This document shows positions 1 to 7,296 of a stretch of 14,962 bases of DNA, in pieces; position 1 is the first letter of the stretch; each line of letters opens with the position of its first letter. The stretch is from Candidatus Aminicenantota bacterium. GTDB lineage: Bacteria > Acidobacteriota > Aminicenantia > UBA2199. The stretch covers positions 1-14,962 of the forward strand of contig DAOWKX010000250.1 of the NCBI GenBank assembly GCA_030639705.1. Reading direction: 5' to 3'. The notes under the pieces are model-generated. The model had not been told where the DNA came from, did no database searches, and saw nothing but the letters and a program-made list of their open reading frames with translations. Position numbers and translations under genes: made by a program.

Positions 1-222
1 ACGGCTTGCGAATCCCATTTCTCGCCAATATCGAAAATGGGCAATATAGGGAAGATGCAGTGCATCATTCTGAATTTTGCCTGGTTTGTGATACAAACGT
101 GCAAAATAGCTCCAAAAAATGAGAAACGTTTTTGGGTAAAGTGAAAAGGGATAACGACTACAGCCTGCGAAAAATTTGATGGTGAATTAAGAAAAATTCT
201 CACGAGTTCCCCATTAAACTGA
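1..222 (+). other. Degenerate open frame entering from left edge; possible gene remnant or dispersed repeat
   Basis: The first forward frame is open from position 1 to a TGA at 142-144 and, in the same frame, open again to a TGA at 220-222: about 72 sense codons with one internal stop. The stretches 1-12 (acggcttgcgaa) and 160-171 (acagcctgcgaa) differ at only two bases, both third codon positions, and both read Thr-Ala-Cys-Glu. No start or ribosome site is visible because the frame continues beyond the window. It may be the 3' end of a broken small gene, or part of a repeated element that happens to stay open. I cannot assign a function. The translation feels like a recurrent short hypothetical peptide, but that is an unverified impression. 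Confidence 0.3.
14..135. repeat. Cluster of four short inverted repeats
   Basis: Four small inverted repeats follow one another: CCCATTT 14-20 with AAATGGG 35-41; GATGCA 54-59 with TGCATC 61-66; GTTTG 84-88 with CAAAC 94-98; CCAAAAA 112-118 with TTTTTGG 129-135. Each could form a weak hairpin in RNA from either strand. None is a convincing GC-rich stem with a U-run, so I do not call a terminator. Known riboswitch cores were not recognised. Short AT-rich inverted repeats also arise by chance. Confidence 0.3.
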
Positions 223-277
223 TAATATCATCCGCATAATCCCTTTATTAACGGATTTTGAACGAAAATGATTAATA

Positions 278-317
278 ATGCAAGGAGATGATGTGAGTGA
301 ACAACACCTCCTTGCAT
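278..317. repeat. Perfect 10-bp inverted repeat, long hairpin
   Basis: ATGCAAGGAG at 278-287 is the exact reverse complement of CTCCTTGCAT at 308-317. Inside the 20-nt interval, TG and TGT pair with ACA and CA across two mismatches, so the stem can extend to about 15 base pairs around a 6-nt loop (gagtga). There is no U-run after it on the plus strand, so it is not a classical terminator in that direction. It lies about 50 bp upstream of the -35 element of the transporter gene, where an operator or a processed RNA hairpin is possible. Function is unknown. Confidence 0.6.
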
Positions 318-369
318 TTAAAGGTTAAAAACATAGTAGATCTCCTGAAAATTCTCTAAAAAAAGGGCA

Positions 370-399
370 TTGACAAAGTACATTCAAATCAAATATGAT
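370..399 (+). promoter_or_regulatory. Predicted sigma70-type promoter for the YfcC-family gene
   Basis: A perfect -35 hexamer TTGACA (370-375) is followed after 18 bp by TATGAT (394-399), one base from the -10 consensus. Transcription should start near 406, giving a leader of about 32 nt before the TTG start at 438. An inverted repeat AATCA-AATA-TGATT (387-400) overlaps the -10 element and could be a repressor site; that part is speculative. Confidence 0.65.
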
Positions 400-437
400 T
401 AATCTTTATCAAAACAGAATAACAGCAAAAAAGAAAA

Positions 438-1865
438 TTGGAAAATACAAATAAAAACAAAAAAAAATTTAAACTCCCTCATACATTGGTCTTAATCTAT
501 ATTATTGTCATTTTTATGTATTTTCTCACCTGGATTCTTCCCTCCGGCGAATTTAAGAGAGTTGAAAAAAAAGTGGAAGGCCAGGTCAGAACCGTAACTG
601 AACCGGGAACATTTCATTATGTGGCCAAGAAAAAGGTGAATCCGGAATCTTTACTCATTGCCCCGATTGAAGGTTTCAAGGAAGGCGTTATAATCATCGC
701 CTTTTTATTTGTCATAGGCGGTGCCTTTGCCGTCATTCAAAAAACCGGAACCATTGATATGGCCATTAAAAAAATGGCCCGGGCTTTTTCGAATCATCCA
801 AAATATCAAAAATTTATTATTCCCGTACTCATGGTTGTTTTTTCTCTGGCCGGGTCTATCTTTGGAATGTCAGAAGAGACCATCCCGTTTATTCTGGTCT
901 TTATCCCGCTGGCATTATCCCTGGGATATGATTCTATAGTTGGGGTTGCAATTCCCTTTCTGGGAGCTGCCGCCGGCTTTGCAGCCGCTTTTTTCAATCC
1001 ATTTACGGTGGGTATTGCCCAGGGATTATCCGACCTACCTCTCTATTCAGGATTGCCATATCGCTTTTTTGTCTGGATTATCAGCACCACAATTGTCATT
1101 ACCATGGTGATGATTTACGCCAATAAGATTAAAAAAAATCCAAGGTTGAGTCCTGTATATCAAATTGACCGGGAACGCCTGCATGAAAATAATAAGGATA
1201 ATATCGATATATCGAAATGGAACTGGAGAAACCGGGCGGTTCTGGAAGTTTTTTCCGGCGGGATCATTATCCTGATTGCCGGTATACTCTTCCGGAACTG
1301 GTACATCAAATCCATAGCTGCAGTGTTTTTCGGAATGGGAGTTTTTTCAGGACTTGTGGCCCGAATGCCTCCATCTGACATGGCCAGACATTTTGTCCAG
1401 GGAGCGAAAGACATGATGAATGTGGCACTCATCATCTCATGTGCCCGGGCCATATTGATAATTGCCCAGGAAGGAAAAATCCTGGACACCCTTCTTTTCT
1501 ATGCCTCCCAGTTTATTGCCCTGTTTCCCAAGATTATCGCTGCCCAGATGATGTTCGTTACCCAATCGGCTATCAATTTCTTCATTCACTCGGGAACAGC
1601 CCAGGCAGCATTGACCATGCCCATCATGGCACCACTCAGTGACCTGGTGGGAATCACACGTCAGACCACGGTGCTTGCTTTTCAATTGTGTGAATTTGTC
1701 ATCCCGATACTTCCGACATCTGCCGTTACCATGGGTGTTTTAGGAGTGGCAAAAATCCCCTGGGAAAAATGGGCCAAATGGTTTTTACCCATGATGCTGG
1801 TTCTGGTAATCCTCAGTTTTCTTCTATTAATTCCACCGGTTTTAACCAACTGGGGACCTTTTTAA
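438..1865 (+). CDS. YfcC-family integral membrane transporter
   Basis: A 475-residue, very hydrophobic inner-membrane protein. By overall pattern it belongs to the YfcC branch of the DcuC/ArcD-like anaerobic carrier superfamily, whose members are proposed to move amino acids, peptides or C4-dicarboxylates; the substrate here is unknown. After a Lys-rich cytoplasmic tail (residues 3-12), the first membrane segment spans about 14-35, and 10-12 segments can be drawn in all. The two halves carry related re-entrant motifs: GMSEETIPF (143-151) and FFIHSGTAQAALTMP (381-395). A hydrophilic loop at about 228-268 separates the halves. The start is TTG at 438, because an in-frame TAA lies at 420-422 and the next Met (residue 27) would cut the first membrane helix. 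The Shine-Dalgarno is weak. It stands alone behind the 370-399 promoter; the next gene has its own promoter. Confidence 0.88.
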   Translation: MENTNKNKKKFKLPHTLVLIYIIVIFMYFLTWILPSGEFKRVEKKVEGQVRTVTEPGTFHYVAKKKVNPESLLIAPIEGFKEGVIIIAFLFVIGGAFAVIQKTGTIDMAIKKMARAFSNHPKYQKFIIPVLMVVFSLAGSIFGMSEETIPFILVFIPLALSLGYDSIVGVAIPFLGAAAGFAAAFFNPFTVGIAQGLSDLPLYSGLPYRFFVWIISTTIVITMVMIYANKIKKNPRLSPVYQIDRERLHENNKDNIDISKWNWRNRAVLEVFSGGIIILIAGILFRNWYIKSIAAVFFGMGVFSGLVARMPPSDMARHFVQGAKDMMNVALIISCARAILIIAQEGKILDTLLFYASQFIALFPKIIAAQMMFVTQSAINFFIHSGTAQAALTMPIMAPLSDLVGITRQTTVLAFQLCEFVIPILPTSAVTMGVLGVAKIPWEKWAKWFLPMMLVLVILSFLLLIPPVLTNWGPF

Positions 1866-1887
1866 TCAGAACCAGCAGTATGCTATT

Positions 1888-1916
1888 GAAAAAAAATCAG
1901 TTTTCCCTTAAAATGT
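1888..1916 (+). promoter_or_regulatory. Predicted promoter for the 1948-2697 gene
   Basis: TTGAAA (1888-1893) and TAAAAT (1911-1916) are separated by 17 bp in the 82-bp gap after the transporter gene. Each hexamer differs from consensus at one base. Transcription would start near 1923, about 25 nt before the ATG. The gap contains no clear terminator, so read-through from the transporter gene is also possible. Confidence 0.5.
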
Positions 1917-1947
1917 TATAAAAGTTGGAAATTGTGGAATAAACTCA

Positions 1948-2697
1948 ATGAATGAACTTACGGTTCAATACCGTTTTAAACTGGAAAACCAGCCTGATGA
2001 AATTTTTAATTTAAAGATTGATCCCCGGACACTTTCTTTACAGGACAACAAACCAGAATCACTTCCGGAATGGGCACGACTGGAATTTTACCAATGTCCC
2101 AACTGTCCTCTGATTTCCAGCCGGTTTCCCTATTGTCCCCTGGCCAGCAATTTGGTCAATATCGTATCCCGCTTTAATCGCTTTTTATCATATGATCGAA
2201 TAGAAGTTGAAATCGTAAGCCAGGAACGGATTATATCTAATTTTACGACAGCCCAACGGGGCCTCCGATCACTGATGGGCCTGATTATTGCGGTAAGCGA
2301 TTGTCCCCATACGGTATTTTTCAAACCCATGGCCCGCTTTCACCTACCCTTCTCCGATGAAATAGAAACCATTTACCGGGCCACATCCATGTATTTATTA
2401 GCTCAATATTTTATAAAAAAAAGCAAGGGGAAACCGGATTTTAAACTAAAGGGGTTAACCCGGATATATCATAATCTGCATCTCGTCAATACCTCCATTG
2501 CCCACCGCCTCCGAAAGGCCAGCCAAACAGATTCTACAGTGAATGCCATTGTTTTACTGGACATTTTTACCAAAGCCCTGCCCAAAGCCATAGAGGAATC
2601 CCTGAAGGAAATTCAATATTTATTCACCCCATTCCTGGAAAAAACAAAGAAAAAGGGACTTTTTTTTAAAAGAAAAAAATCAAATAAAATAAGCTAA
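1948..2697 (+). CDS. Uncharacterised protein with Cys/His cluster (possibly DUF6901-like)
   Basis: A 249-residue soluble protein; no signal peptide or membrane helix is apparent. From memory it resembles a conserved uncharacterised family (I believe DUF6901) found in anaerobes, but this was not checked. The N-terminal ~40 residues look like a small beta-rich domain. Next comes a Cys cluster, C50-x2-C53-x9-C63, each Cys followed by Pro, then a second CPH motif (C119, H121) and H132; together these could bind a metal. The C-terminal half is helical and includes a run at 143-160 (YRATSMYLLAQYF region), and the chain ends in a Lys-rich tail. The ATG at 1948 is preceded by a weak GTGGA site. The gene converges on hemW, and the two reading frames overlap by 18 bp. 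No enzymatic role can be assigned, and the neighbours give no hint. Confidence 0.8.
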   Translation: MNELTVQYRFKLENQPDEIFNLKIDPRTLSLQDNKPESLPEWARLEFYQCPNCPLISSRFPYCPLASNLVNIVSRFNRFLSYDRIEVEIVSQERIISNFTTAQRGLRSLMGLIIAVSDCPHTVFFKPMARFHLPFSDEIETIYRATSMYLLAQYFIKKSKGKPDFKLKGLTRIYHNLHLVNTSIAHRLRKASQTDSTVNAIVLLDIFTKALPKAIEESLKEIQYLFTPFLEKTKKKGLFFKRKKSNKIS

Positions 2698-3732
2698 AAT
2701 CTCATTAAGTAGAAGAATTTTTTCTGGATTCACAGCAATTTTTTTCCCGACCTTGATCAACAGGTTCTCGGTCAGAAGAAACTCCAGCTCTTTTTTATGG
2801 TATTGAAAACTGGAAAGTGAAACTCCCTCTAACAGACGGAGCCCCGCGACAATTTTTCTGTTTACAGGATTCAAGGTGTTGACCTCTTTCACGGGAAGTT
2901 TATTCTGGCTGATGCTATCAATATATAAATCCATTTGATCAAGGTTTTGATAATCTGTTTCATTTTCATAACCCGAAGCAGCCAATCCAATCCCAATATA
3001 ATCCTGATTTTTCCAGTATTTCAGGTTATGGCTGCACTCAAATCCAGGCCTGCAAAAGTTAGAAACTTCATAGTGAATGAATGCCTTTAGCCTTTTCCGG
3101 GTAAAATTATAGAGGATATATTGACTTTCTTCTGAAGAGCGGCTCGGTAAAACATTTTCCAACAAATAGCAGGATACATGGGGAATATTAAAACGCTCGA
3201 TATGAGAAAAATTCAAATCCAGCGATTTCTCATTCTGGGTGGGGAGCCCAATAATGAAATCCACATTCAGATTGGAAAACGAAAATTCCAGAGCGCTTGA
3301 AACTGCTTCAAGAGACTGGTTGACTGAATGACCCCGCTGTAAATATTTGAGATCACCCTCAATGAAAGACTGAATACCGATACTCAACCTATTGAAACCG
3401 GCTTTTTTTAAAACCCTTAGCTTCTCAATGGTAATATCCTCAGGATTACACTCAATACTCACTTCAGTATTTGATGCCAGCCGGAAACACTTTAAAATCG
3501 ACTCCATCAGGGAAAAAAAATGTTTCGCTTCCAGCAGGGAGGGTGATCCGCCGCCCAGATAAATGGAATCAATCACATACCCGGAATTCGATTTCAGCTG
3601 AATTTCTTTTATCACCGAATTTAAATAGTCATCTACCAGTTGTGATTCAAATGGGACGGTGACAAAATGACAGTAAAAGCAATGCTGCTTACAAAATGGA
3701 ATATGGATATAAATTCCGATTTTTTTTTTCAA
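2680..3732 (-). CDS. hemW: Radical SAM haem chaperone HemW (HemN-like)
   Basis: A 350-residue radical SAM protein of the HemN/HemW family. The [4Fe-4S] motif C14-x3-C18-x2-C21 sits in IPFCKQHCFYCHF, followed by the AdoMet-site motif GGGSPS (60-65) and later SIGIQSF. True coproporphyrinogen oxidases (HemN) have a further Cys two residues after the third; here that position is Phe23, which favours HemW, a haem-binding chaperone that delivers haem to target proteins. The family is usually about 370-380 residues, so this copy is slightly short. The start used is TTG at 3730-3732, 27 nt beyond the cysS TAG stop and in the same frame, with no visible Shine-Dalgarno; a CTG at 3748-3750 is an alternative. 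It is the last gene of the trmJ-cysS-hemW run. Its 3' end overlaps the convergent 1948-2697 gene by 18 bp. Confidence 0.88.
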   Translation of the reverse strand: MKKKIGIYIHIPFCKQHCFYCHFVTVPFESQLVDDYLNSVIKEIQLKSNSGYVIDSIYLGGGSPSLLEAKHFFSLMESILKCFRLASNTEVSIECNPEDITIEKLRVLKKAGFNRLSIGIQSFIEGDLKYLQRGHSVNQSLEAVSSALEFSFSNLNVDFIIGLPTQNEKSLDLNFSHIERFNIPHVSCYLLENVLPSRSSEESQYILYNFTRKRLKAFIHYEVSNFCRPGFECSHNLKYWKNQDYIGIGLAASGYENETDYQNLDQMDLYIDSISQNKLPVKEVNTLNPVNRKIVAGLRLLEGVSLSSFQYHKKELEFLLTENLLIKVGKKIAVNPEKILLLNEILAYFI

Positions 3733-3759
3733 AGTATATTCAACGGACAGGCCCCGGGC

Positions 3760-5160
3760 CTAGGTCTTCGTCTTTTCAATTTTCCATCGGACACCTTCGG
3801 GTTTATCGATCAGGATAATCCCTTGTTCCTTAAGTTCATCTCTTATGGCATCGGCCAGTCGAAAATTTTTTTCCTGGCGGGCTTTTTCGCGGAGTGCTAT
3901 TTTTTCCATAATCTGTTTATCCGGAGTATCGGATTCACTGCCTTTAATCACACCCAGTACATAATTAATCCGGGCGATATAAGCCAAAATATTCTCAATA
4001 TCGCCTTTTTTCAGATTGTCCATATTCAAATTGATATAATGAATGCATTCAAAGAAAATACCCAGGGCACCGGAAATATTAAAATCATTATTCATATTTT
4101 CTTTAAAACCAGACTCATTTTCTTTTAAAAAATCAGATATTTTTGCCGATTCTCCATCGCCGGGCTTCAAACCCTTGAGTGAAAAAATAAAATCCGTTAT
4201 TCTCTTCAAGGACTGCCTGGCCTGTTCAAGTCCCTTAAAACTGAAATTGAGTAATTTACGGTAATGGGTTGACAATAACAAATAACGGATAACCATCTCA
4301 TCATGTCCTCTGTCGAGCAAGTCTGCTAAGGTATACTGATTCCCCAAAGATTTAGACATTTTCTTGTCTTCAACAATTAAATGCTGGCAGTGAATCCAGT
4401 AATTAACAAACGGTTTCCCCGTGGCACACTGCGATTGAGCGATTTCATTTTCATGATGGGGGAAAATATTATCCACCCCACCCATGTGAATATCAAAATG
4501 TTCACCCAGATATTTCATGCTCATTGCCGAACATTCAATATGCCAGCCAGGCCTTCCATCCCCAAATGGGGTAGTCCAGAAAGGTTCACCCTCCTTTTTC
4601 CCTTTCCACAAAACAAAATCCTGAACATGTTCCTTCTCATACTCATCAGCTTCACTTCTTAAACCTGGTGTCAATTGATCTCTTGATATGTTGGCCAATT
4701 TTCCATAGTCTGGAAATTTTTCAATACTGAAATAAACCGAATTACCCTTCTGGTAAGCATATCCTTTCTTTTTCAGAGCCTCAATGAGTTTAATCATGGT
4801 CTCAATATGCCGGGTAGCGCGGGGATAGATATCCGCTCTTAAAATATTCAAAGTATCAATGTCTTTAAAAAATGCCTTTATATATGTATCTGTCACCTTT
4901 TCCAGAGTCGTTTTCATTTCATTGGCTTTTTTTATGGTCTTGTCATCAATATCAGTAATATTCATTACCTGCTTTATTTCATATCCCAGATAAGAAAAAT
5001 AGCGCTTCACCAGATCTTCAAAAACATAAGATCTGAAATTCCCGATATGGGCATAATCATAAACCGTTGGCCCGCAGGTATAAAGTTTTATTTTACCTTC
5101 GCTGATGGGTTTGAATTCCTCAACTCCATGGGTCAGGGTATTATAAAATCGTACGGTCAT
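3760..5160 (-). CDS. cysS: Cysteine--tRNA ligase
   Basis: Cysteinyl-tRNA synthetase, 466 residues, the normal bacterial length; a cytoplasmic class I enzyme that activates cysteine with ATP and loads tRNA-Cys. The zinc site that selects cysteine is intact: C29, C210, H235 and E239, matching the spacing of the E. coli enzyme. The class I signatures are present as HIGN (38-41) and KMSKS (267-271). The C-terminal region (about 330-466) is helical and ends in the expected Lys-rich segment. The ATG at 5160 has a good Shine-Dalgarno (AGGAG, 5 nt spacing) in the 15-bp gap after trmJ. The stop is TAG at 3760-3762. Confidence 0.98.
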   Translation of the reverse strand: MTVRFYNTLTHGVEEFKPISEGKIKLYTCGPTVYDYAHIGNFRSYVFEDLVKRYFSYLGYEIKQVMNITDIDDKTIKKANEMKTTLEKVTDTYIKAFFKDIDTLNILRADIYPRATRHIETMIKLIEALKKKGYAYQKGNSVYFSIEKFPDYGKLANISRDQLTPGLRSEADEYEKEHVQDFVLWKGKKEGEPFWTTPFGDGRPGWHIECSAMSMKYLGEHFDIHMGGVDNIFPHHENEIAQSQCATGKPFVNYWIHCQHLIVEDKKMSKSLGNQYTLADLLDRGHDEMVIRYLLLSTHYRKLLNFSFKGLEQARQSLKRITDFIFSLKGLKPGDGESAKISDFLKENESGFKENMNNDFNISGALGIFFECIHYINLNMDNLKKGDIENILAYIARINYVLGVIKGSESDTPDKQIMEKIALREKARQEKNFRLADAIRDELKEQGIILIDKPEGVRWKIEKTKT

Positions 5161-5175
5161 GCAATCTCCTGTTTC

Positions 5176-5922
5176 TTAATTTTTATCCCTGGCTTTCAGC
5201 CGGGTTTCAATATACCAGCGGACCTGTTTACAGGCCCGGTCAAAAACCGCAATATCCGCATTTGTCCAGTGGGTTCTGTTTAAGGCTCTCTTTAAAGAAC
5301 GGTGAAATAATCCCCTGTCTTTTTCTTTAAACTCCAGAGATTTCATCAGCGACCAGATATTATCAATCAGGCGGTCATATTTTTTTCTCTCCACCCTTTT
5401 AGGAAAGCTTATTGTTTCCTGTATCTTCCCTATATGTTTGAATAGCTCATAAGCAATAACCATTACGGCCTGGGAAAGATTCAAAGACGGATAATCCACA
5501 GCAGTGGGTATACGAATATAATAATTGGCTAACTGGCTCTCATCAATGGTCACACCCGATTCTTCTCTGCCGAATACAACGGCTACTTTTTCCTTTCTGA
5601 TGCGACTCACAATCATCTCAGCAGCCCCGGATGGCAACAGGAAATCTTTTTTCCATTTCCCCTTTCTGGTGGTGGCTAAAAATACCATCGAAATATCGGA
5701 AAGGGCAGCCGAAAGAGAAGGGAAAACCCGGCTATATTTTATTATTTCTTGAGACCGGTAACCCATTTTTCTTTGTTCTTCAACAGTCCGGTATTCAACC
5801 GGGTTTACCAGTCTTAAATGGGAGATTCCCATGTTTTTCATGGCCCTGACAACAGAACCAATGTTTCCCGGATTTTTAGGTTCTACCAGAACAATATAAA
5901 TGTTATCCAAATATCTTTCCAT
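5176..5922 (-). CDS. trmJ: tRNA 2'-O-methyltransferase TrmJ (SpoU/SPOUT family)
   Basis: A 248-residue SPOUT-fold RNA methyltransferase, close in length to E. coli TrmJ (246), which methylates the 2'-OH of nucleotide 32 in tRNA anticodon loops using AdoMet. All three SpoU motifs are visible: motif 1 NPGNIGSVVRAMKNMG (17-32) with the catalytic Arg at 26, motif 2 FGREESGVTIDE (118-129), and motif 3 YPSLNLSQAVMVIAYEL (144-160), which forms the trefoil knot and cofactor pocket. The C-terminal ~70 residues match the helical extension of TrmJ rather than the shorter TrmL. The ATG at 5922 has no clear Shine-Dalgarno. It is the first gene after a predicted promoter and is followed 15 bp later by cysS. 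Exact tRNA target and base are inferred from the family. Confidence 0.88.
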   Translation of the reverse strand: MERYLDNIYIVLVEPKNPGNIGSVVRAMKNMGISHLRLVNPVEYRTVEEQRKMGYRSQEIIKYSRVFPSLSAALSDISMVFLATTRKGKWKKDFLLPSGAAEMIVSRIRKEKVAVVFGREESGVTIDESQLANYYIRIPTAVDYPSLNLSQAVMVIAYELFKHIGKIQETISFPKRVERKKYDRLIDNIWSLMKSLEFKEKDRGLFHRSLKRALNRTHWTNADIAVFDRACKQVRWYIETRLKARDKN

Positions 5923-5951
5923 GATTGGACTGACCGACCGTCAAAGGGTGA

Positions 5952-5980
5952 ATTATAATATAAAAATCCATTCCGGGCAA
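5952..5980 (-). promoter_or_regulatory. Predicted promoter for trmJ-cysS-hemW
   Basis: On the minus strand TTGCCC (5975-5980) precedes a perfect TATAAT (5952-5957) with a 17-bp spacer, in the 62-bp gap between rarA and trmJ. The start of transcription would fall near 5945, about 23 nt before the trmJ ATG. The -35 half is imperfect. No terminator follows rarA, so transcripts from the upstream operon may also continue into trmJ. Confidence 0.55.
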
Positions 5981-5984
5981 ATGA

Positions 5985-7283
5985 TCATTTTTTCTTATTT
6001 TTAAGAGCTGTCTTTGTTTTTTTCCAGTATTCCAGACGATCTTTGATTTTCTTTTCAAATCCAATATCATTGGGAACAAAAAAATCTTTTTCCTTCACTT
6101 CTTCCGGCAGGGTTTTCATGGTTGTGGTTTTCTCTTTAAAATGATGGGCATACAAATATCCTTTCCCGGCTCCCTTTTGAGAAGAAATGAAATCAGCCGG
6201 ATTGATTAAATGAAGAGGAATCGATGTGGTTCTGTATTTTTCGACAATCTTTCTCATTTTTTCTTCGGTCAGGTAAAGGGAATTGCTCTTCGGGGCAGAT
6301 GAGAGGTAAATTGTGGCCTGAGTCAGGAACAAATCCCCTTCCGGAGAACCTAAAAATTCATATGCATCTTTGGTATTGAGACAAACGGTCAGGGATTTGG
6401 AATCAGCAAACCCAATATCCTCCACAGCTATTCTGATCATTCTGCGGATGATGTACAGTGGATCCTCTCCTCCTTCCATCATGCGGTACAACCAGAAAAG
6501 TGCCGAATCACAATCAGAATTTCTAACACTTTTGTGAAATGCTGAAATGAGCTGAAACCGATCATCTCCACTTCTATCATAGGCTCCGAGTTTTTTCTGT
6601 ATCACCTCCAGTACAAATGTCTCATCCAGGGGTTGCTTCTTGTCCTGAATATAAACCAGGATCTCGAGAAGATTCAAAAGCCGTCTGGCATCTCCCGTGC
6701 TATAATCCAGTATAATATTTTCAACCTTTTCAGACAGTTTCCATTTCTTTCCGGTTTGAATTCGAATATAGTCTGCGGCCTTTTTAAGAATATTCTTTAA
6801 ATGGGTTTTGCCGAGACCGTAAAACTCCACTATTTTTAACCTTGAAAGCAATGCTCGATTGATTTTATAGGCTGGATTCTCAATGGTGGTGCCGATAAGA
6901 ATAATGTCTCCTTTTTCGATAAAGGGAAGGAAAGCGTCCTGGGAATGTTTGTTAAAGTGGTGTATTTCATCCACAAACACAACCAGTGGTTTACCCTGTT
7001 TTTCCTTTATTTCAATAGCTTCTTTCATGATATTCCGGATCTGGTTTATGCTGGATATGGTGGCAGAGCATTCAATGGAGGGAAAATGCAAATTATTGAC
7101 TAAAATTTTTGATATTGTCGTCTTCCCGGTTCCCGGGGGACCCCAAAAAATTAATGAACTTAACCGATCATTTTCAACAAAAGACCTCAATATTTTGCCT
7201 TTTGAAATCAAATGTTCCTGCCCCTCACAGTCATCCAATGTCCGGGGTCGAAGTTTTTCTGCCAATGGAAAAATATTGTTCAT
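5985..7283 (-). CDS. rarA: Replication-associated recombination protein A (RarA/MgsA AAA ATPase)
   Basis: A clamp-loader-like AAA+ ATPase of the RarA/MgsA/WRNIP1 family, 432 residues from the chosen start, typical for the family. It acts at stalled replication forks. Walker A is GPPGTGKT (48-55), Walker B VVFVDE (101-106), the sensor region GTTIENPAYKIN starts near 131, and the Arg-finger motif LLSR lies at 145-148. The C-terminal part carries the helical oligomerisation region. The frame is open a further 44 codons upstream, to an ATG at 7415, but those lie inside purL and do not resemble RarA. The N-terminal MNNIFPLAEKLRPRTL is the usual RarA beginning, so the ATG at 7281-7283 is preferred. 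It lies 13 nt after the purL stop; its Shine-Dalgarno is poor, suggesting translational coupling. Confidence 0.93.
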   Translation of the reverse strand: MNNIFPLAEKLRPRTLDDCEGQEHLISKGKILRSFVENDRLSSLIFWGPPGTGKTTISKILVNNLHFPSIECSATISSINQIRNIMKEAIEIKEKQGKPLVVFVDEIHHFNKHSQDAFLPFIEKGDIILIGTTIENPAYKINRALLSRLKIVEFYGLGKTHLKNILKKAADYIRIQTGKKWKLSEKVENIILDYSTGDARRLLNLLEILVYIQDKKQPLDETFVLEVIQKKLGAYDRSGDDRFQLISAFHKSVRNSDCDSALFWLYRMMEGGEDPLYIIRRMIRIAVEDIGFADSKSLTVCLNTKDAYEFLGSPEGDLFLTQATIYLSSAPKSNSLYLTEEKMRKIVEKYRTTSIPLHLINPADFISSQKGAGKGYLYAHHFKEKTTTMKTLPEEVKEKDFFVPNDIGFEKKIKDRLEYWKKTKTALKNKKK

Positions 7284-7296
7284 ATCTGTGTTTCTG

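Noticed and set aside
1866..1890. Terminator after the YfcC-family gene (AGCA-GTA-TGCT)
   Set aside because: The stem is only 4-5 bp and is followed by an A-run, not a T-run, on the transcribed strand.
2641..2700. Bidirectional terminator between the convergent genes
   Set aside because: There are A/T tracts but no GC-rich stem; the palindrome is made only of A and T runs with one C/G pair.
3667..4128. 153-residue plus-strand open frame
   Set aside because: It lies opposite hemW and cysS, both of which have complete family motifs. Its product resembles no family and it has no ribosome site.
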